A stretch of 64,000 bases of DNA from Aradus depressus. Taxonomy: Eukaryota; Arthropoda; Insecta; Hemiptera; Aradidae. The position numbers and the translations under genes were made by a program. Position 1 is the stretch's first letter; every line of letters starts with the position of its first letter. The notes under the pieces are model-generated. The model did not search any database. It was given only the letters and a program-made list of their open reading frames with translations, and was not told the origin of the DNA. Positions 53,721 to 63,262 of this stretch are shown piece by piece. Location of the stretch: NCBI GenBank assembly GCA_963662175.1, contig OY759215.1:25719079-25783078 (forward strand), written 5' to 3'.

Positions 53721-54509
53721 TGGCCACCTTTTTCTTACGGACAGTTCATTTTAGGGCAACTGCAAGCTGAGTTGATCTACTAAAGTAAGGCTGGTGAATC
53801 ATATTCCTCTGGCCGATTAGAAGGAGAAGAGGAAATAGGAGAGCGGCGAGAACGTCATGCCTTAACAACGGTCCAGCGTTGCCACCCTCCCCGCTCTGTA
53901 GTAGCATTGCACTCCAGTTTCACTTCTCAGACGCCTTTTTACTTTTTTATACCTATAGTATGAGGAAATACTTATTGTGATCGGTGGTTGGCATAAGAAA
54001 GTCCTGTAATCACATATTTCAGTTTTTTGGCATATGGGAGTAACCTCCGGTTAGCCAAGAAAAACAGGACTAAAAACGGTATCCAGGGACCTGGGATTCC
54101 TGGTAAGAGAGGGCAAGGAAGAAAGGTTGACAATATCTGGAAGAAATACGTGGGTCAGGGTGCTCACAGTCCCAGTGTCAACACAGCACAGTAGAGCATT
54201 GCTGCATATGTGGGATAAATAGATCTAAATTCGATTATGGTATTGGGAGTAATCCTCTTTGTGTTGTGTAGCACCACTTCACCATTTCAACCTCCATTGT
54301 TATAATATCGTTAAATTTTTTTCTGATTCATTTATAATCTTTTAATGTTCGTTGACCATTTGAAATTGGGTGAAAAAAAAATTGAGATTCATCTAGATAC
54401 TGTTTGTTGTTTTTTTATTTTATGGTCCATGGACTTGGTTTCGCTAAATTTTAGCAAAATAATTTTTGAATGAATGAACGAAAGATATTTTATTTGAATT
54501 ATACCTTAT
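53721..54509. other. No gene recognised
   Basis: 53,740-53,930 is a GC-richer block without visible relatives. 53,940-54,010 has TTTTATACCTATAGTATGA and GGCATAAGAAAGTCCTGTAA, fragments of the ends of element A. The rest is unassigned. Confidence 0.35.
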
Positions 54510-54650
54510 TTACAGGTAAGTCGGTCCTTAAAAACCTTGAGCATGCCGATGGACCTTGAAACGATGGCCAGGGGGCCATCTAAACCTGGGTAGGCGACCT
54601 GGTAGTAGGCGTAATTAAGGCTCGGTCATGAGCCAATAACTAACTCATTC
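54510..54650 (+). repeat. SINE-1, highly degenerate fragment
   Basis: CTTGAGCATGCCGATGGACC, then CTGGGTAGGCGACCTGGTAG, TAGGCGTAATTAAGGCTCGG, TCATGAGCCAATAACTAACT keep the order of the SINE-1 body with many losses. Confidence 0.5.
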
Positions 54651-54859
54651 TGGAGGCCAATATGTACTTCATATATTACATCATATGTCCGGATACTATT
54701 CTGCGATCTGTGTAAATATCCGGAATGCGCCTCTTCACTCCCCCCTCCCCAAATACAAAAAATGGCTATGACAATATCATAGATTTTTTTTTTCTGTATT
54801 TCTCTATCCTTTTTAATGAAAAACAACCAATAATAAAAACATTTTTCTAAGATTATTAT

Positions 54860-55117
54860 TTACTTATTGTGATTCATGTCCAGGCTTTAACTACAAAGTC
54901 ATATCGCCTATTACCAGAGCGTTCTTTCTTCACTCTGGTGGACATGAGCCCGACTCTACTATGGGAGTCCAAATGTTTACCTATCTAAGTTTATTCCTGA
55001 AGGGTAAAGGTCTTTAACGAGCACCTGACGTCGCACTGGCTCGGGATCGACAGGGTTTCGAATCCACCATCTTGAGCTCAGTAGGCAAGCATGCTACCTC
55101 TGTGTTACCGGTGCCCC
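54860..55117 (-). repeat. SINE-1, copy with internal deletion
   Basis: Minus orientation from tail (GATTCATGTCCAGGC) to head (GGGGCACCGGTAACACAGAG). The CCGTCCTTCGGATGGG section and adjacent T-rich arm are missing between 55,045 and 55,055. Confidence 0.75.
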
Positions 55118-55124
55118 TACAAAA

Positions 55125-55320
55125 TTTGTTGCTACGCCTTACAATTTACACATTACTTAGAAATATTTCCTGTGGTAATGTGTTGTATATTCTTTGGGAC
55201 TCTGTTAGTGGCTCTATCTCAAATCTGAGGATACAAAACTCGATCTGGTGTATTTGGGCCGATTATATTACTTCTTTATATTATAGGTACAAAGAAGTTA
55301 AGAAAAATGTATACCTATAT
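55125..55320 (+). repeat. Dispersed element A, internally deleted copy
   Basis: ATTTGTTGCTACGCC, CATTACTTAGAAATATTTCC, GGCTCTATCTCAAATCTGAG, then directly AAAACTCGATCTGGTGTATT and ATTATAGGTACAAAGAAGT. The middle of the element is absent, giving a MITE-like derivative. Confidence 0.55.
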
Positions 55321-55334
55321 ATTTTTTCAACTGA

Positions 55335-55985
55335 ATAATAGTTAATTAGTTTTGTTATTCATTAATTTGAATGATAAGATCATTTTCATATTAGAGCATC
55401 AGCAAGTGACTTAGGACTAGGTTATTATAGTTATTATTACTGTTATTACCTGATGTATTCAAGGAAATAATATAATAATTAATTAGTTTTGTTATTCATT
55501 AATTACTTTAATAACAAAGTCACTTGCTGGTGCTCTAATATGCACATGATCTTATTCTAATTAATGAATAACAAAATTAATTTATTAAAATATTAATTAT
55601 AATAACAGCAAGTGACTTTGTTATTAAACTTATTATTACTGTTATTACTTGTATGTATTCAGGGCAGTAATATAATAATTAATTAGTTTTGTTATTCATA
55701 AATTACTTTAATAACAAAGTCACTTGCTGGTGCTCTAATATGCACATGATCTTATTCTAAGTAATGAATAACAAAACTAATTTATTAAAATATTAATTAT
55801 AATAACAGCAAGTGTCTTGGTTATTAAACTTATTATTACTGTTATTACCTGATGTATTCAGTGAAGTAATATAATAATTAATTAGTTTTGTTATTCATTA
55901 ATTAGAATGATAAGATCATGTGCATATTAGAGCACCAGCAAGTGACTTTGTTATAAAAGTTATTAATACCTGTATGTATTCAGGG
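55335..55985. repeat. 200-bp tandem array with internal inverted repeats
   Basis: AATATAATAATTAATTAG followed by TTTTGTTATTCAT recurs near 55,335 (partial), 55,467, 55,668 and 55,867, a period of about 200 bp. Within each unit, CAAAGTCACTTGCTGGTGC is answered by the inverse GCACCAGCAAGTGACTTTG, and GCACATGATCTTATTCTAA by its inverse. The whole can fold into several cruciforms. Noncoding. Confidence 0.8.
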
Positions 55986-56329
55986 ATATGCGCCTATGTA
56001 TCTGTTCTTCCAGATATAACTCTGGATGTTGTTATCGCAGTGGTCCCATCGATTGGAAACAGTTATCTGTTGATCGCCCCATTTCCTCTCCCAGGAAATT
56101 ATTTCATTTTCCTCATTATCCCAACCCCTGAGTCCAGAAAATCCCGCGGTCTCTCAGGATAATATGTTGGCAATATCGGCCAACATCGGGATAATACTTC
56201 GTTTACTTTTTAGAGTTTTGATGTTCAATGACTTTCGGAACCTTTATGATTTCAGTCATGGCAGCCTCTAGCTCCCACATGAAAAATCGTGAAACTGAGA
56301 ATGTTTTCTTGCGAAAAGTTTGACAATTT
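55986..56329. other. No gene recognised
   Basis: An 80-codon plus frame (55,920-56,162) starts within the palindromic array and has no known motif. No repeat relatives seen for 56,000-56,320. Confidence 0.3.
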
Positions 56330-57080
56330 GGCATTACTGAATATAAGAAAGTTATGTGGTGGAATTAGCGTTTTTTTTTTGTCCCAGTATTAAAAATTTA
56401 AGATGGGAGAGGAGGAGGGAGGGTAAACTGTAGATTTTTGGTTGGTATAGGAGTGTTCTGTTAAAGGTAAAACAAATTTACTATATAGAGAGGGATGATA
56501 CATTATAATATAATAATACATAATAAATATAAATTTACGATAAGGTTAACCGTTTTCTTGTAATTCAAGTAAAAGTCAAGTAAAATTAGTTTCAAGACGT
56601 TATTTTAGGAAGGTTTTCAACAGGTACCTCTCTAACCGGACAACTTTCGAAAAAATGTATTCAATATAGAATGTGCCTTTATGTATTTTCTAGTTTACTG
56701 GAAGATAAAAAAAACCTTGAGCTCGCCGTCCTTTGGATGGGACGTTAAGCATTGGTCCCGAGCCGGTACAATGTCAGGTACAAGTTAAAGACTCCTACCC
56801 TAGGTAACAAAACCTGAGTCAGCAAAATTTAGAAGTCGGGTTCATATCCGCCAGAGCGACGAAAGAGCGGTCTGGTAGTAGGCGATATGAGTTATTATTG
56901 ACATAGTTATATATACAATAACTAACTAAAAAATTCCAATCATATACACAGTCGCACTGACAGATATCTTGCGAAAATTGTCAAAAATATGCTCAGGAAA
57001 GCTTTAAACGTAACATTCTGTTAAAACTCGATCTCGTATTTTCGCACCATACTTCGCGTTGATACTTCCTGGTCTAATCT
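56330..57080 (+). repeat. Dispersed element A, split by SINE-1
   Basis: Starts with the leader (GGCATTACTGAATATAAGAA, AAGATGGGAGAGGAGGAGGG, TTGGTATAGGAGTG), continues through AACCGTTTTCTTGTAATTCA, and after the SINE fragment resumes at AATTCCAATCATATACACA, ending AAAACTCGATCTCGTATTTT near 57,040. Confidence 0.55.
56708..56895 (+). repeat. SINE-1 fragment inserted in element A
   Basis: Body only, from CCTTGAGCTCGCCGTCC to GTAGTAGGCGATATGAGTTA; the head is missing, so this is a 5'-truncated insertion. Confidence 0.75.
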
Positions 57081-57284
57081 GAAATTTTTACAAAAATAAA
57101 ACAAAATAATCTTGCCCCCTTTAGCAAAACCGTACAATGTGCAACTCAAGATGGAATGTTTAGGGTAAAGCGAATTAATATGAAGACACTGCTCGGAGGA
57201 GAAGATGAAGGAAGGGTTCGAGAATAGCATGAATGTATTATAAGTTAGGGGTAGACAGACCCCCTCACCGCAAGGGGTTGGGTA

Positions 57285-57640
57285 CGTTAATAAAGGAGAA
57301 CAATATATTAACATACGTTAACAGGGATCCTAACTCACTGGGAGCAGTTAGACAACAATCGTAGGGCAAACTAGACAACATGTTATCAGCTTACAGTCAT
57401 TAAGCAATAATCCCTGTACATAGAAAAAAGGAGAACAATATATTAACATACGTTGACAGGGATCCTAACTCACTGGGAGCTGTCAGACAACAATCGTAGG
57501 GCAAACTAGACAACATGTTATCAGCTTATAGTCATTAAGCAATAATCCCTGTACATAGAAAAAAGGAGAACAATATATTAACATACGTTAACAGGGATCC
57601 TAACTCACTGGGAGCAGTAATACAACTATCGTATGCCAAA
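57285..57640 (+). repeat. 135-bp tandem repeat, 2.6 units
   Basis: The AAAGGAGAACAATATATTAA start recurs at 57,292, 57,427 and 57,562, exactly 135 bp apart. The units carry ACAGGGATCCTAACTCACTG and AATAATCCCTGTACATAGAA and are almost identical; the third is cut after about 80 bp and runs into a different array. Confidence 0.9.
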
Positions 57641-57654
57641 CTAGACAGCAAGAG

Positions 57655-57910
57655 TCACTGGTATCGACTGGATTCATTGACTAAAAAACAATGGCATCGC
57701 TTAGTTTCATTGGCCAAAGGGACAATAGTATCGACTAGTCTCATTGACTAAAGTGACAATGGTATCGACTATCTTCATTGACTAAAACAACAATGGTATC
57801 GCCTAGTCTCACTGGCCAATTGGACAATAGTATCGACTAGTCTCATTGACTAAAGTATCAATGGTATCGACTAGTCATATTGACTAAAGAGACAATGGTA
57901 TCGACTCACC
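57655..57910 (+). repeat. 34-bp tandem repeat, about 7.5 units
   Basis: GTATCGACTAGTCTCATTGA-type units start at 57,661, 57,694, 57,728, 57,762, 57,796, 57,830, 57,864 and 57,898, a 33-34-bp period. Units differ by 2-6 bases, with alternate units sharing CACTGGCCAA or TTGGCCAAAG. They are direct repeats with no spacer. Confidence 0.9.
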
Positions 57911-58372
57911 GACAGATAATCGGTCCCCTCCTGCTTCCATCCCATTTCACACAACCCCTTCACTTTGCCCTCTAGTTTGCATATTTAATTCTCAGTATTG
58001 TTAACCTCTTGGGGAGGGTAGAGGAGAATCAGGGAGGGATCGCTACCCCTCTCGGTGTCAGCTAGGCAATTCCATAGAACAATGTCCCCCCCGGAAAGGT
58101 AGAAATGTTCAAACTCAATAAATCAACCAGTACAAAGTGAAATAAATTAATCCTTGTGCATTTGGAATATTATCTCCTTGACAACAATGGCATAAAATTA
58201 ATTTTAAATACACTAAAACACTGAGCCACGATAAAAATATCTTACATTTGTGTAAGAGGACCTAAGAAACATTTGAAAGTGCTTACATTTTTTGAAAACA
58301 AATAAAAGCAAAGAAATTGTAAAACTGTATGTTGTCAAATTCCACAAAAATATGTATATATAGTATATTTTG
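57911..58372. other. No gene recognised
   Basis: Pyrimidine-rich block 57,915-58,100 followed by AT-rich DNA. A short C-run at 58,087. No shared repeats seen. Confidence 0.35.
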
Positions 58373-58612
58373 AGCACGCCGTCCATCGGATTGTCCCGAC
58401 CTGTGCGATGTCAGATACTCGTTAAAGACCCCTATCCTAGGTGAATAAACCTAGGTAGGCAACATTTAGGACTCCCACTGTAGATTCGGGCTCATATGCA
58501 CCTGAAACGTCGTGCTCAAGTTTTTTTACCTTCCAGATAAAAAAACCTAAGGGCCTCCGCCGGGTTTCGATCGATCTTGAGTTCAGCTCAGCTCTGAGCT
58601 ACCAACGCCCAC
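58373..58612. repeat. Two SINE-1 fragments in head-to-head arrangement
   Basis: 58,373-58,505 is plus-strand body (GAGCACGCCGTCCATCGGAT to GGGCTCATATGCACC). 58,506-58,612 is minus-strand head with degraded A and B boxes (GGGTTTCGATCGATC, GCTCTGAGCTACCAACGCCC). The junction at about 58,505 shows no intervening sequence. Confidence 0.7.
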
Positions 58613-58971
58613 TCATATGTTTTGTGCAATAATATCGTAGACAAGACCAATCTATAGGCTTGTCATTGAAGATTGGCTAAAAACACTGACAAATATTTGT
58701 GTTTTAACATAAACAAAATCAAGGAAATATGTCAACACAAAGTTTTACAGAAACATTCAACTTTATATATTTATATAAATATTATATTTATGTATATCCA
58801 GGTTACTTGAGGCTGTGATTTACCTTCCCCAAGGAAAGCCCTACTAAACTATCTGTGAAAGTACGTGGCTAACAATCATAAACTTCAAAAAATAGCAATA
58901 TGAAAACAAAAATGTGCATATGTTAATTGAAAAATATAATATATTTTCATTATATATTATATATTATAATG

Positions 58972-59156
58972 GATAGTCCCGTGCATGTACGGTGACAAAT
59001 ACTCGTTAAAGACCTCATTCCTATGTAACTAAACCTAGGTTGCAAAATTTAAGTCTCTCACATTTGAGTCGGGCTCATGTCCACCAGAGCGATGAAAGAG
59101 CACTTTGGTAGTAGGCGATATGATCTCGTCGTTAAAGCCCAGCCATGAAATAACTA
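58972..59156 (+). repeat. SINE-1 tail fragment
   Basis: Body from AGTCCCGTGCATGTACG to AAAGCCCAGCCATGAAATAA, with CTCGTTAAAGACCTC and GTAGTAGGCGATATGATCTC in order. Confidence 0.75.
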
Positions 59157-59359
59157 ACTATTTTGTATTTTTTCTTATACATAATATATACATATTATAT
59201 TTGATTTGTTTTTCAACTCAGATCCAGGATTATCTACATTGATTGTAATGATTAAGATTCAGTATAAGACCTATTTTAATTATTTATTTAATGCATTCAG
59301 GGTCGTGCCCCATTAATTTATTTTTATTTAGTTCTTTGGAACTCTAAGGACCAGAGGGT

Positions 59360-60060
59360 GTGCTATTTTGGGGTACTTTTGTACTCACGGTTCTACATGG
59401 AGACTACACATTAGCAGAAAACTACAGCAAGCATATTAACGACTTTAACACGCTTTATTACTCTCCCATAAACAGAAACACGCCACTTAAAACACACATG
59501 TACCACTCTACTATTCAAGGCATTCCTACTTCCACTTCTAACATTGGCCTGTCCAGTCTGGATCAGTACCAACAACACTAACATGAAACAATTAAACACA
59601 TTTCAGAACAAAGTACTCCAAATAGTAACAAACGCCCCCTGATTTGTCAGGAATCACAAAATCCACAAAGAACTGGGAGATCTTGATTGAGAAGTTACTG
59701 AAGAATTACCACGAAGTTCGGGGGCTGTAGACTACAGTCTAGGGACGACTAGACCTGGGAGTCGACTCAGAGACTGTAACAATTCGTTCTTTAGTATCCT
59801 TATTTGTACATATGTTTTTTACTAGTCCAAATAAATGTTGTTGTTTCTGTTTCTATTATAAAGCATTTCCATATTTATTTATTTTTATTTTATTCTTAGT
59901 GATATATTTCATATTTACTATTTTGGTTACAAATTCTGATTATTCTTTATGGAATGTAAGAATATACCATAACAATATGTATTTTGTAAAGGACCCTACT
60001 CAGTGCCATAAACATTGTATTCTTTGTTGCAATAAAAGTTTATCTATCTACTTTGGACTG
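59360..60060 (+). pseudogene. Jockey-type LINE 3' end, ORF2 C-terminal fragment
   Basis: 59,360-59,581 is an open frame of 73 codons (ending LDQYQQH); just after it, in another phase, MKQLNTFQNKVLQIVTNAP, stop, FVRNHKIHKELGDLD, stop, EVTEE reads as the jockey-like C-terminal tail (compare FQSKVLRTIVDAPFYVSN at 20.2 kb). The 3' UTR ends with GCAATAAAAGTTTATCTATCTAC near 60,045, a LINE-like tail with ATCT repeats. Two stops and a frame change make it dead. Confidence 0.6.
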
Positions 60061-60857
60061 CCAAATTCGTAAAGCCGTTTCTGCGTAATAAAATAAGCAA
60101 TTTAAGTGAATTTAAAAACAATTCCTTTTATGATCCTTGGTAAAAAATTCAAGCCATAAAATTCTAAGACTTTTGGTCTGTTTTTACTATACAATCCAGG
60201 TCAATTTGACCTTTAAGACTGGAGAAAAAAGAAAACCTTTAAAATAAAGCAAGCGTTTACCTTCACAAAAGGTGACAATGGGACAATTGTAAAAGACATA
60301 ATAAGGATAATAAGTTTTGTTTTCAAAGTGATTATGTTTGGTAAAAGGATGGAAGGAAAGATTTTTTTTTTTCTCCAAGAAGCGGCAGAGTATGCTCCAG
60401 TCCCTCGCACTTTTCCAAGCTCAATCTTCGAAGAGGGAAAAACTTTTCACATCCCAGAGTCTAGATTATACCGGTGGCTCTGAGAATTCTATATTGGATT
60501 AGGGGTTGGATTGGGGTGGGGGTACTTGGGTGATAAAGGAACACCACTGACTTGGTTTGTGTCGTTATTGCTCTGTCTACAACCACTACAAGAATAAGCA
60601 TAACCATCCGGAAAGATTCATCGAATAGGAGTCTACTCGGCTAGAAGGAATGAAGTGGGCTCTCAATTCTAGTTTATGTCTAATGTCGCCCTTCTTAATC
60701 CTGGCGGTGCACTAACTTTGAAGATGATATTGCATTTTGATGTATAATAAAATAAAAAAATCCATTAATGAATGGTTTTATCGCAATATTTATTCTAGTA
60801 ATTTTATTTATAAGAGAGGGGGCGTCCTTATATAATTTCTCAATTTTCTCGTTATAT
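60061..60857. other. No gene recognised
   Basis: 60,400-60,730 has mixed composition and no repeat relatives in the window; two overlapping minus frames of 63-65 codons carry no known motif. Confidence 0.3.
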
Positions 60858-60924
60858 AGTTATTGTGACTCATTCCCGGTATTTAACTACTAGGTCGTAT
60901 CACCTACTACCAGAGCGCTCTGAT
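60858..60924 (-). repeat. SINE-1 tail fragment
   Basis: Complement of GAGCGCTCTGGTAGTAGGTG and TACGACCTAGTAGTTAAATA only; the last 65 bp of the family. Confidence 0.6.
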
Positions 60925-61055
60925 TATATTTTGTAACATATATTTTTGGACGTTTTCCTTGATTTACTCGAAAACGGTTATTCCTAACGAAAAATTGGTT
61001 AGTACTAAAATAATATGTAAAATTCAATAATAAATAAATATAAGGGGAGTAAATC
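60925..61055 (-). repeat. Dispersed element A fragment
   Basis: Inverse of the ACATATTTTTGGACGTTTTC / GATTTACTCGAAAACGGTTA section. Confidence 0.5.
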
Positions 61056-61118
61056 AAATCCGGTGGAGGTCATACGACACCCATCACCGAATCGTCTGGG
61101 AATGAGGGCCTAACAATC

Positions 61119-61382
61119 TTATTGGTCGTTCAAAAATAACATAAAAACATATATAATTATTGGCTGTTCCTGTGTTAGACTAGGAGCGACCGCTGCCGAC
61201 CATCTGCGACGATAAGCGGTCACTTCCCAAGCCCACCTTAGTTTCCTTGGCGCGCCGAGAGAGCTCGGGATGAATGTGGGGCGATCACTGGTTGTAGTAC
61301 GTGGGGGCGCCGGAGGCATGCCTGCAGTCGTCCCCGGCGCAGGGTCATAGTGCTTTCTTTTTTCTCCACCAGGAGGCGTCAA
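61119..61382 (-). other. Unrecognised 87-codon open frame in a GC-richer block
   Basis: The block 61,060-61,380 is GC-richer than its surroundings and shared with nothing else in the window. The minus frame is proline/threonine/arginine-rich (MTPPGGEKRKHYDPAPG...). No domain recognised; it could be an exon piece, a decayed gag-like segment or chance. Confidence 0.25.
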
Positions 61383-61429
61383 ATCGGCTCAGTTTTTTTT
61401 TAAAACCGCAATAGTGGCCTTTTTTTGTC

Positions 61430-61955
61430 CGATTTCGAGACGAGCGTAAATGTTCAAATGGTTTAAATGTGAAAAACCGTTGAAAACTTGATCTCGGATC
61501 TTCGAACGATTAGAATAGTAAAAACCATCTATTAGTAACAACGTAAAAAATATATGATTAGCCATTACAGGACTTTTTTATATCAACCTTTATAATTCGT
61601 TGCTATGCGGTACAGTTTAAACATTATTTAGAAATATTTTCTACGGAAATTTATACTTCATCCTTTGAAGCGCTGTAACTTTTGTCCTATTGATCCTATC
61701 TCAAATCTAAGGACTTTTAATAATTGGAAGTTTAATAAGGAACATTTTTAGTAAGAACAAAGTTTACCGTAGGACTAACAGTTTCCGGATAAATCATGGA
61801 AACGTCTAAAAATATGTTTCAAAACTACATTTCAGGACAGTTTTTGGCATGAATCTGAAAAACCAGACGACCTGCAAATAATCATCTTGCATATAAAATA
61901 TGTATTTTAGTTTTCTCTATAACTTTTACATGAAAAATGTTGTGACCGCTTCATA
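61430..61955 (+). repeat. Dispersed element A, split by H1 hairpin element
   Basis: Contains GAAGCGCTGTAACTTTTGTC, TCCTATCTCAAATCTAAGGA and TGTTTCAAAACTACATTTCA, the middle of the element; it resumes after the hairpin at about 62,491 and continues to 62,660 with CTCGATCTCAGATTTTCACA and GTAGGTATAAGAAAGTC. Confidence 0.6.
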
Positions 61956-62021
61956 TGATTTTTTCACAGGTTGTAAAATAAAATATAGTGTGAACTTCCA
62001 CAGATTTTATTTATATTAGAT

Positions 62022-62058
62022 GGACGGCTTTCGAGGCTGCTCTCATCATCAGGCAGTC
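62022..62058 (-). ncRNA. Hammerhead-ribozyme-like motif, left arm
   Basis: GACUGC | CUGAUGA | extra U | GAG...CUC stem II | GAAA | GCCGUCC. The stem III palindrome of the 8.4-kb copy (AGCCGGCU) is disrupted here by a substitution. Confidence 0.45.
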
Positions 62059-62372
62059 TAATAAAATAATTTTGAAAATAACATAATTAAAATGTTTTAA
62101 TAAATAAAATTAAAAAAATTAAGATAAGCATAAAAAAGTATCTAAAAAACCAACAACTTTAACAATTTAAAATTTCATGGATGGGAACAGATATCTTATT
62201 CCTGTCCCCAGGAGTTGTGACTCAGATGTGGAACAGGAATGAGATATATGTCCCCATCCATGAAATTTTAAATTGTTGTTAGTTTTTTACATACTTTTTT
62301 ATGCTTATCTTAATTTTTTTAATTTTATTTATTAATACATTTTAATTATGTTATTTTCAAAATTATTTTATT

Positions 62373-62412
62373 GTCTGCCTGATGATGAGAGCAACCTGGA
62401 AAGCCGGCTTCT
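62373..62412 (+). ncRNA. Hammerhead-ribozyme-like motif, right arm
   Basis: GUCUGC | CUGAUGA | extra U | GAGAGCAACCUG | GAAA | AGCCGGCU-type stem III | U. Stem II pairing is weakened relative to the left arm. Confidence 0.45.
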
Positions 62413-62490
62413 AATATAAATAAAATCTGTGAGAGGTCAGACTATATTTTATTTTACAACCTGTGAAATAATCACTTCTCACTACATATT

Positions 62491-62660
62491 ACCTTCATAC
62501 TATATTTCAAGTTCATAGCTAAAATGGTTTTCGGGGTAGAGCGCTCAAAACGCTCCAAGCGCATTGAGGGAACACAGATACGTGAAAATCCGTTGAAACC
62601 TCGATCTCAGATTTTCACACGATTACAATACTTCCTGTAGGTATAAGAAAGTCATAAAGA
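62491..62660 (+). repeat. Dispersed element A, final part
   Basis: Continuation of 61,430-61,955 after the hairpin insertion: AAGTTCATAGCTAAAATGG, ACAATACTTCCTGTAGGTAT and AAGAAAGTC. Confidence 0.6.
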
Positions 62661-63077
62661 ATGTAAAATTGGAATCTGGTTTAGGATAGGGTTGTTCGAC
62701 TACTGGTATTAGGATGTTGGTAATCCCCGTGCGAAGGAAGGAGCCAGACTGGGCTTAGGTAAATGAGCTGGACCTTCCTAAATCGAATCATATCTGCATA
62801 ACGAGGGCATCTTCTCCCCCTAACACGTCTCTCAACTTAGGCATATCAAAACTTGAATTTCTCCTAGGGCAAGAAAATATTCAAAATGAAATCAGCTAAA
62901 GCACTCTCCCCACTTGGTAAAGGTTCGGGTGTGGGGAGGCGAACGGTCCAAACAACTAGATGAGCGCTGAGCCACCCATTCGGGGCAACCTGAAATCCAG
63001 TCTTTGCACACCACCGTCATGGTACGGAACAAATTAGCTATTGTCATAGAAATAAAAGATGTTGTCTTCCCACTGTT
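62661..63077. other. No gene recognised
   Basis: Mixed composition; GGTTCGGGTGTGGGGAGGCG near 62,923 and the rest of the segment have no relatives in the window that I can see. Confidence 0.3.
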
Positions 63078-63127
63078 TTATTTTGGGCCAGAACCGGGTT
63101 TCGATGCAAAGGCGTCATCATCAGTGG
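63040..63127 (-). ncRNA. PLE-type end with hammerhead-like motif
   Basis: Minus strand: GAACCA | CUGAUGA | extra U | GACGC-CUUU-GCAUC | GAAA | CCCGGUU | C | UGG, followed by AAAATAAAACAGTGGGAAGA. UGG can pair with CCA in stem I, and stem III is nearly the AACCGGUU palindrome seen at 3,700. One mismatch is in stem II. The same trailing sequence occurs at 3,700-3,745 and 3,910-3,960, so the three are one family. Confidence 0.55.
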
Positions 63128-63149
63128 TTCATCTATGATAGAATAACAA

Positions 63150-63262
63150 AATATACAAACATGGCTTATATGCATCGTACATAAGGCAAAAAGAAAAAAT
63201 GTATTTTGTAAAGAGCACGTATTCTTTAGTATATGAAAACGTTTATCTGTCTATAAATAAAA
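63150..63262 (+). repeat. LINE-like 3' tail shared with SINE-2
   Basis: CATGGCTTATATGCATCGTA and CATAAGGCAAAAAGAAAAAA match the SINE-2 end at 21,165-21,215; ATGTATTTTGTAAAGAGCAC and ATTCTTTAGTATATGAAAAC then GTTTATCTGTCTATAAATAA resemble the LINE tail at 59,980-60,050. Confidence 0.5.

Larger units (their letters stand above)
61960..62490. mobile_element. Hairpin element (family H1), both arms with hammerhead-like motif
   Basis: A near-palindrome starting TTTTTTCACAGGTTGTAAAA and ending with the inverse TTTTACAACCTGTGAAATAA, then TCACTTCTCACTACATATT. Arms meet around 62,180-62,260. Outer and inner landmarks match the 7,848-8,475 element (AAATCTGTGAGAGGTCAGAC, TTTCATGGATGGG, ATGAGAGCAACC). 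Here both arms are complete. Candidate direct repeats are imperfect (ACCGCTTCATAT left, ACCTTCATACTA right). It is inserted in element A. Confidence 0.7.

Noticed and set aside
57655..57910. CRISPR-like array of 34-bp repeats
   Set aside because: No spacers; the whole unit is repeated with substitutions.
61119..61382. Exon of a conserved gene
   Set aside because: No flanking exon, domain or codon signature can be shown; left as unrecognised.
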